Origin: Oscillospiraceae bacterium
GTDB lineage: Bacteria > Bacillota > Clostridia > Oscillospirales > Ruminococcaceae
Assembly: GCA_009777635.1 (NCBI GenBank)
Contig: WRLK01000003.1
Coordinates: 1 to 64,000, forward strand
Length of the DNA stretch: 64,000 nt
Reading direction: 5' to 3'
This document shows, piece after piece, positions 62,233 through 64,000 of this stretch. The notes under the pieces were generated by a model. The model had not been told where the DNA came from. It saw only the letters and a program-made list of their open reading frames with translations, and did not search any database. Made by a program: the position numbers and the translations under genes. Position 1 is the first letter of the stretch, and each line of letters starts with the position of its first letter.

Positions 62233-64000
62233 TCCAGCTCGTTTACCGGTGGCCTGCAAACATGATTTTCACAAATATAAAAGGTTGTTTTTCCGTCTTT
62301 TCGTTTGTATTCATCGGTTTCCCGGTCTAGTATTACGGCCCAGCCTTTACCTGAAAGCTGAAGCCTCACGCTTTCTTTTTCCGACGGATCGGCCGGTACC
62401 GCGATGATCTTCCTGCCGGGAAAATCCTTCTGAAGCAGGCTTAACAGGTAAAAGGAATGCCCGCCTAAAACGCCGCCGGCCTGCGCGTTCATAAACCTGA
62501 TCTGCTTATTAAGCGCATGCTCCCATTCGCGTCCGCCGGTCAAAAAATGAAGCAGTATAAGGTTCATCGCCATTACGGAATTCCCCGACGGCATGGCTCC
62601 GTCATAGCTTTCCTTAGGCCTTGAAATTAGCTCCTCGCCGCCTTTCGGGGAAAGGAAAAAACCGCCGTCCTCATTGTCGAAATAATCGGCTATTGCCGTT
62701 TGGGCAAGCGTTTTGGCCCGGTCAAGATACCTGTCGTCTATTGTGGCTTGGTACATTTTAAGCTGCGCGTAAATATAAAAGGCATAGTCGTCGAGAAAAC
62801 CCGATTCGCTGCGGCGGCCATCGCGCCAGCTCGCGAGAAGGCTTTTGTTTTCGGATAGATTTTTTTCAATAAAATCCACAGCTTTTTCAGCCATATGAAG
62901 ATAGCCGCTTTCACCAAAAACAACGGATGCACAGGAGAGCGCAGGGATCATCAGCGCGTTCCATGCGGTGAGAATTTTGTCGTCCTTATGAAGCGCCGCC
63001 CGCGTTTTGCGGTATTCATAAAGCTTGTTTTTCGCGTCTAAAAATCCCGCGTCGAACACGGGCGCGTTGATTCTGTTCGGAATGCTCTTGCCTTCAAAAT
63101 TACCGCGCTTCGTAATATCATAGGCCTCGTTAAACGCATTTCCCTCTTTTTCACCGAGCGCTGCGACGATCTCGTTAGGCGTGAACACATAATACTTGCC
63201 CTCCACGCCGTCGCTGTCCGCGTCCTGCGCGGAGTAAAACCCGCCGTCCGGATGCGTCATTTCTCGCTTTACATACAAAATAATTTTTTCCGCCACGTTT
63301 TTGTAAAGCGGATTCTTCGTAACCTCATACGCGCTTGTGTATGCCGTGATCAAAAGCGCGTTGTCGTAAAGCATTTTTTCAAAATGCGGGACAAGCCACT
63401 GATCGTCGGTGGAATAACGGGAAAACCCGAATCCGATGTGGTCGAAAATACCGCCCTTCGCCATTTGTTCAAGGGTTTTTTCAACCATCGCAAGACAGTC
63501 TTTGTCCTTTGCCGTTTTATAATATGACATGAGAAACAACAAATTATGCGGCGACGGAAATTTAGGCGCGCCCCCGAAGCCGCCGTATTTCGAATCATAA
63601 GCGGATTTAAAGTATTCTACAGCGTTTTCGCAAAGGCTGCCGCCGTGATTTTCAGATGATACGCCGTCTTTTCCCTGCTCATTTCGCGCGTTTATATGCG
63701 AGGTTATTCTTTGCGCTGAATGAATCAAATCGTTTTTTTGCGTCTTCCATTTTTCCGTGACGGCTTCTAAGAGGTCAATGAACCCGGGGATGCCGTAACG
63801 CCCGGTTTTCGGGAAATAAGTCCCGGCGAAAAAGGGGTTTCCGGCGGCGTCCATGATGATTGTCATCGGCCATCCGCCGGAGCCCGTCAGCGCCGTTAAG
63901 ACGTTCATATAGATACTGTCGATGTCCGGGCGCTCCTCCTTGTCAACCTTAACGCACACATACTCCCGGTTTAAGACTTCAGCGACTTTCAAGTCCTCAA
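62229..64000 (-). CDS. Thioredoxin domain-containing protein, YyaL/DUF255 type (5' end beyond the window)
   Basis: The visible part has the end of a thioredoxin-like domain (CVKVDKEERPDIDSIYMN, GGWPMTIIMDAAGNPFFAGTYFP) followed by an alpha/alpha-barrel region similar to N-acylglucosamine epimerases. The frame continues through the window edge (residues FEDLKVAEV), and the usual CxxC-containing N-terminus is missing because of the cut. Function is unknown. It overlaps the 3' end of the ThiF gene by 4 bp in convergent orientation. Confidence 0.9.
   Translation of the reverse strand, partial: EDLKVAEVLNREYVCVKVDKEERPDIDSIYMNVLTALTGSGGWPMTIIMDAAGNPFFAGTYFPKTGRYGIPGFIDLLEAVTEKWKTQKNDLIHSAQRITSHINARNEQGKDGVSSENHGGSLCENAVEYFKSAYDSKYGGFGGAPKFPSPHNLLFLMSYYKTAKDKDCLAMVEKTLEQMAKGGIFDHIGFGFSRYSTDDQWLVPHFEKMLYDNALLITAYTSAYEVTKNPLYKNVAEKIILYVKREMTHPDGGFYSAQDADSDGVEGKYYVFTPNEIVAALGEKEGNAFNEAYDITKRGNFEGKSIPNRINAPVFDAGFLDAKNKLYEYRKTRAALHKDDKILTAWNALMIPALSCASVVFGESGYLHMAEKAVDFIEKNLSENKSLLASWRDGRRSESGFLDDYAFYIYAQLKMYQATIDDRYLDRAKTLAQTAIADYFDNEDGGFFLSPKGGEELISRPKESYDGAMPSGNSVMAMNLILLHFLTGGREWEHALNKQIRFMNAQAGGVLGGHSFYLLSLLQKDFPGRKIIAVPADPSEKESVRLQLSGKGWAVILDRETDEYKRKDGKTTFYICENHVCRPPVNELD

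Overview
The window looks like a chromosomal segment of a strictly anaerobic, low-GC-lineage but moderately GC-rich Firmicute of the class Clostridia. The evidence is gene order and content: a yicC-remA-gmk-rpoZ-priA-def-fmt-rsmB-rlmN-PP2C-PASTA kinase-rsgA-thiN chain, RemA, an aroF-tyrA-pheA operon, AmmeMemoRadiSam genes, corrinoid methyltransferases and a tungsten-type aldehyde oxidoreductase. Promoters with near-consensus -35/-10 boxes and AGGAGG ribosome-binding sites recur throughout. About 61 protein genes are supported; no tRNA, rRNA or CRISPR array is seen.

Layout. 1-400: hairpin-rich non-coding DNA and a strong promoter. 400-6,630 (+): carbohydrate/acid-sugar operon (hydroxyacid dehydrogenase, tartronate-semialdehyde-reductase-like enzyme, GH2 beta-mannosidase, GntR regulator, TIM-barrel isomerase). 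6,760-13,950 (-): convergent partner operon (sugar ABC binding protein and two permeases, GH42 glycosidase, aldo/keto reductase, RraA-like aldolase). 14,570-27,220 (-): thirteen-gene housekeeping operon. 27,220-27,415: MITE-like inverted-repeat element. 27,430-32,300 (+): branched-chain-amino-acid-type ABC transporter livKHMGF. 32,360-35,480 (-): aromatic amino acid operon. 35,500-44,000: amidohydrolase, MntP, a decayed DsrE-like fragment, PfkB kinase, AmmeMemoRadiSam pair, MFS exporter, RodA, superoxide dismutase, followed by a mannitol-dehydrogenase-family gene. 45,400-51,660: a corrinoid methyltransferase system (two UroD/MtaA-type proteins, a corrinoid protein, a PocR-AraC regulator, a DUF2284 protein and a RACo-type activator). 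51,690-55,480 (-): cupin, tautomerase, aldo/keto reductase, hotdog thioesterase, pyrophosphatase, DUF362. 55,490-61,450 (-): a riboswitch-controlled operon for a putative multi-subunit tungsten aldehyde oxidoreductase. 61,500-62,230 (+): its MoeB/ThiF-like partner. 62,229-64,000 (-): a YyaL-type protein cut by the window edge.

The most notable parts are the last two systems. The aldehyde oxidoreductase operon encodes a polyferredoxin (S), the pterin enzyme (L), a MoaD-like carrier ending in Gly-Gly, and NuoE/NuoF/NuoG-like subunits. It therefore matches an NAD-linked, probably electron-bifurcating WorABCSL-type complex. It is preceded by a leader that carries a Moco/Tuco-riboswitch-like aptamer, an intrinsic terminator, and a further structured domain I cannot classify. 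The corrinoid cluster has its own regulator with a 20-bp-spaced direct repeat in the divergent promoter region. It has no recognisable MttB/MtaB-type substrate methyltransferase, so its methyl donor is unknown and may be handled by one of the two UroD-like proteins.

Dispersed non-coding repeats (a TIR-flanked 195-bp element, a 40-bp hairpin with a compensatory base-pair change between copies, and a heptamer tandem repeat) occupy two intergenic regions.
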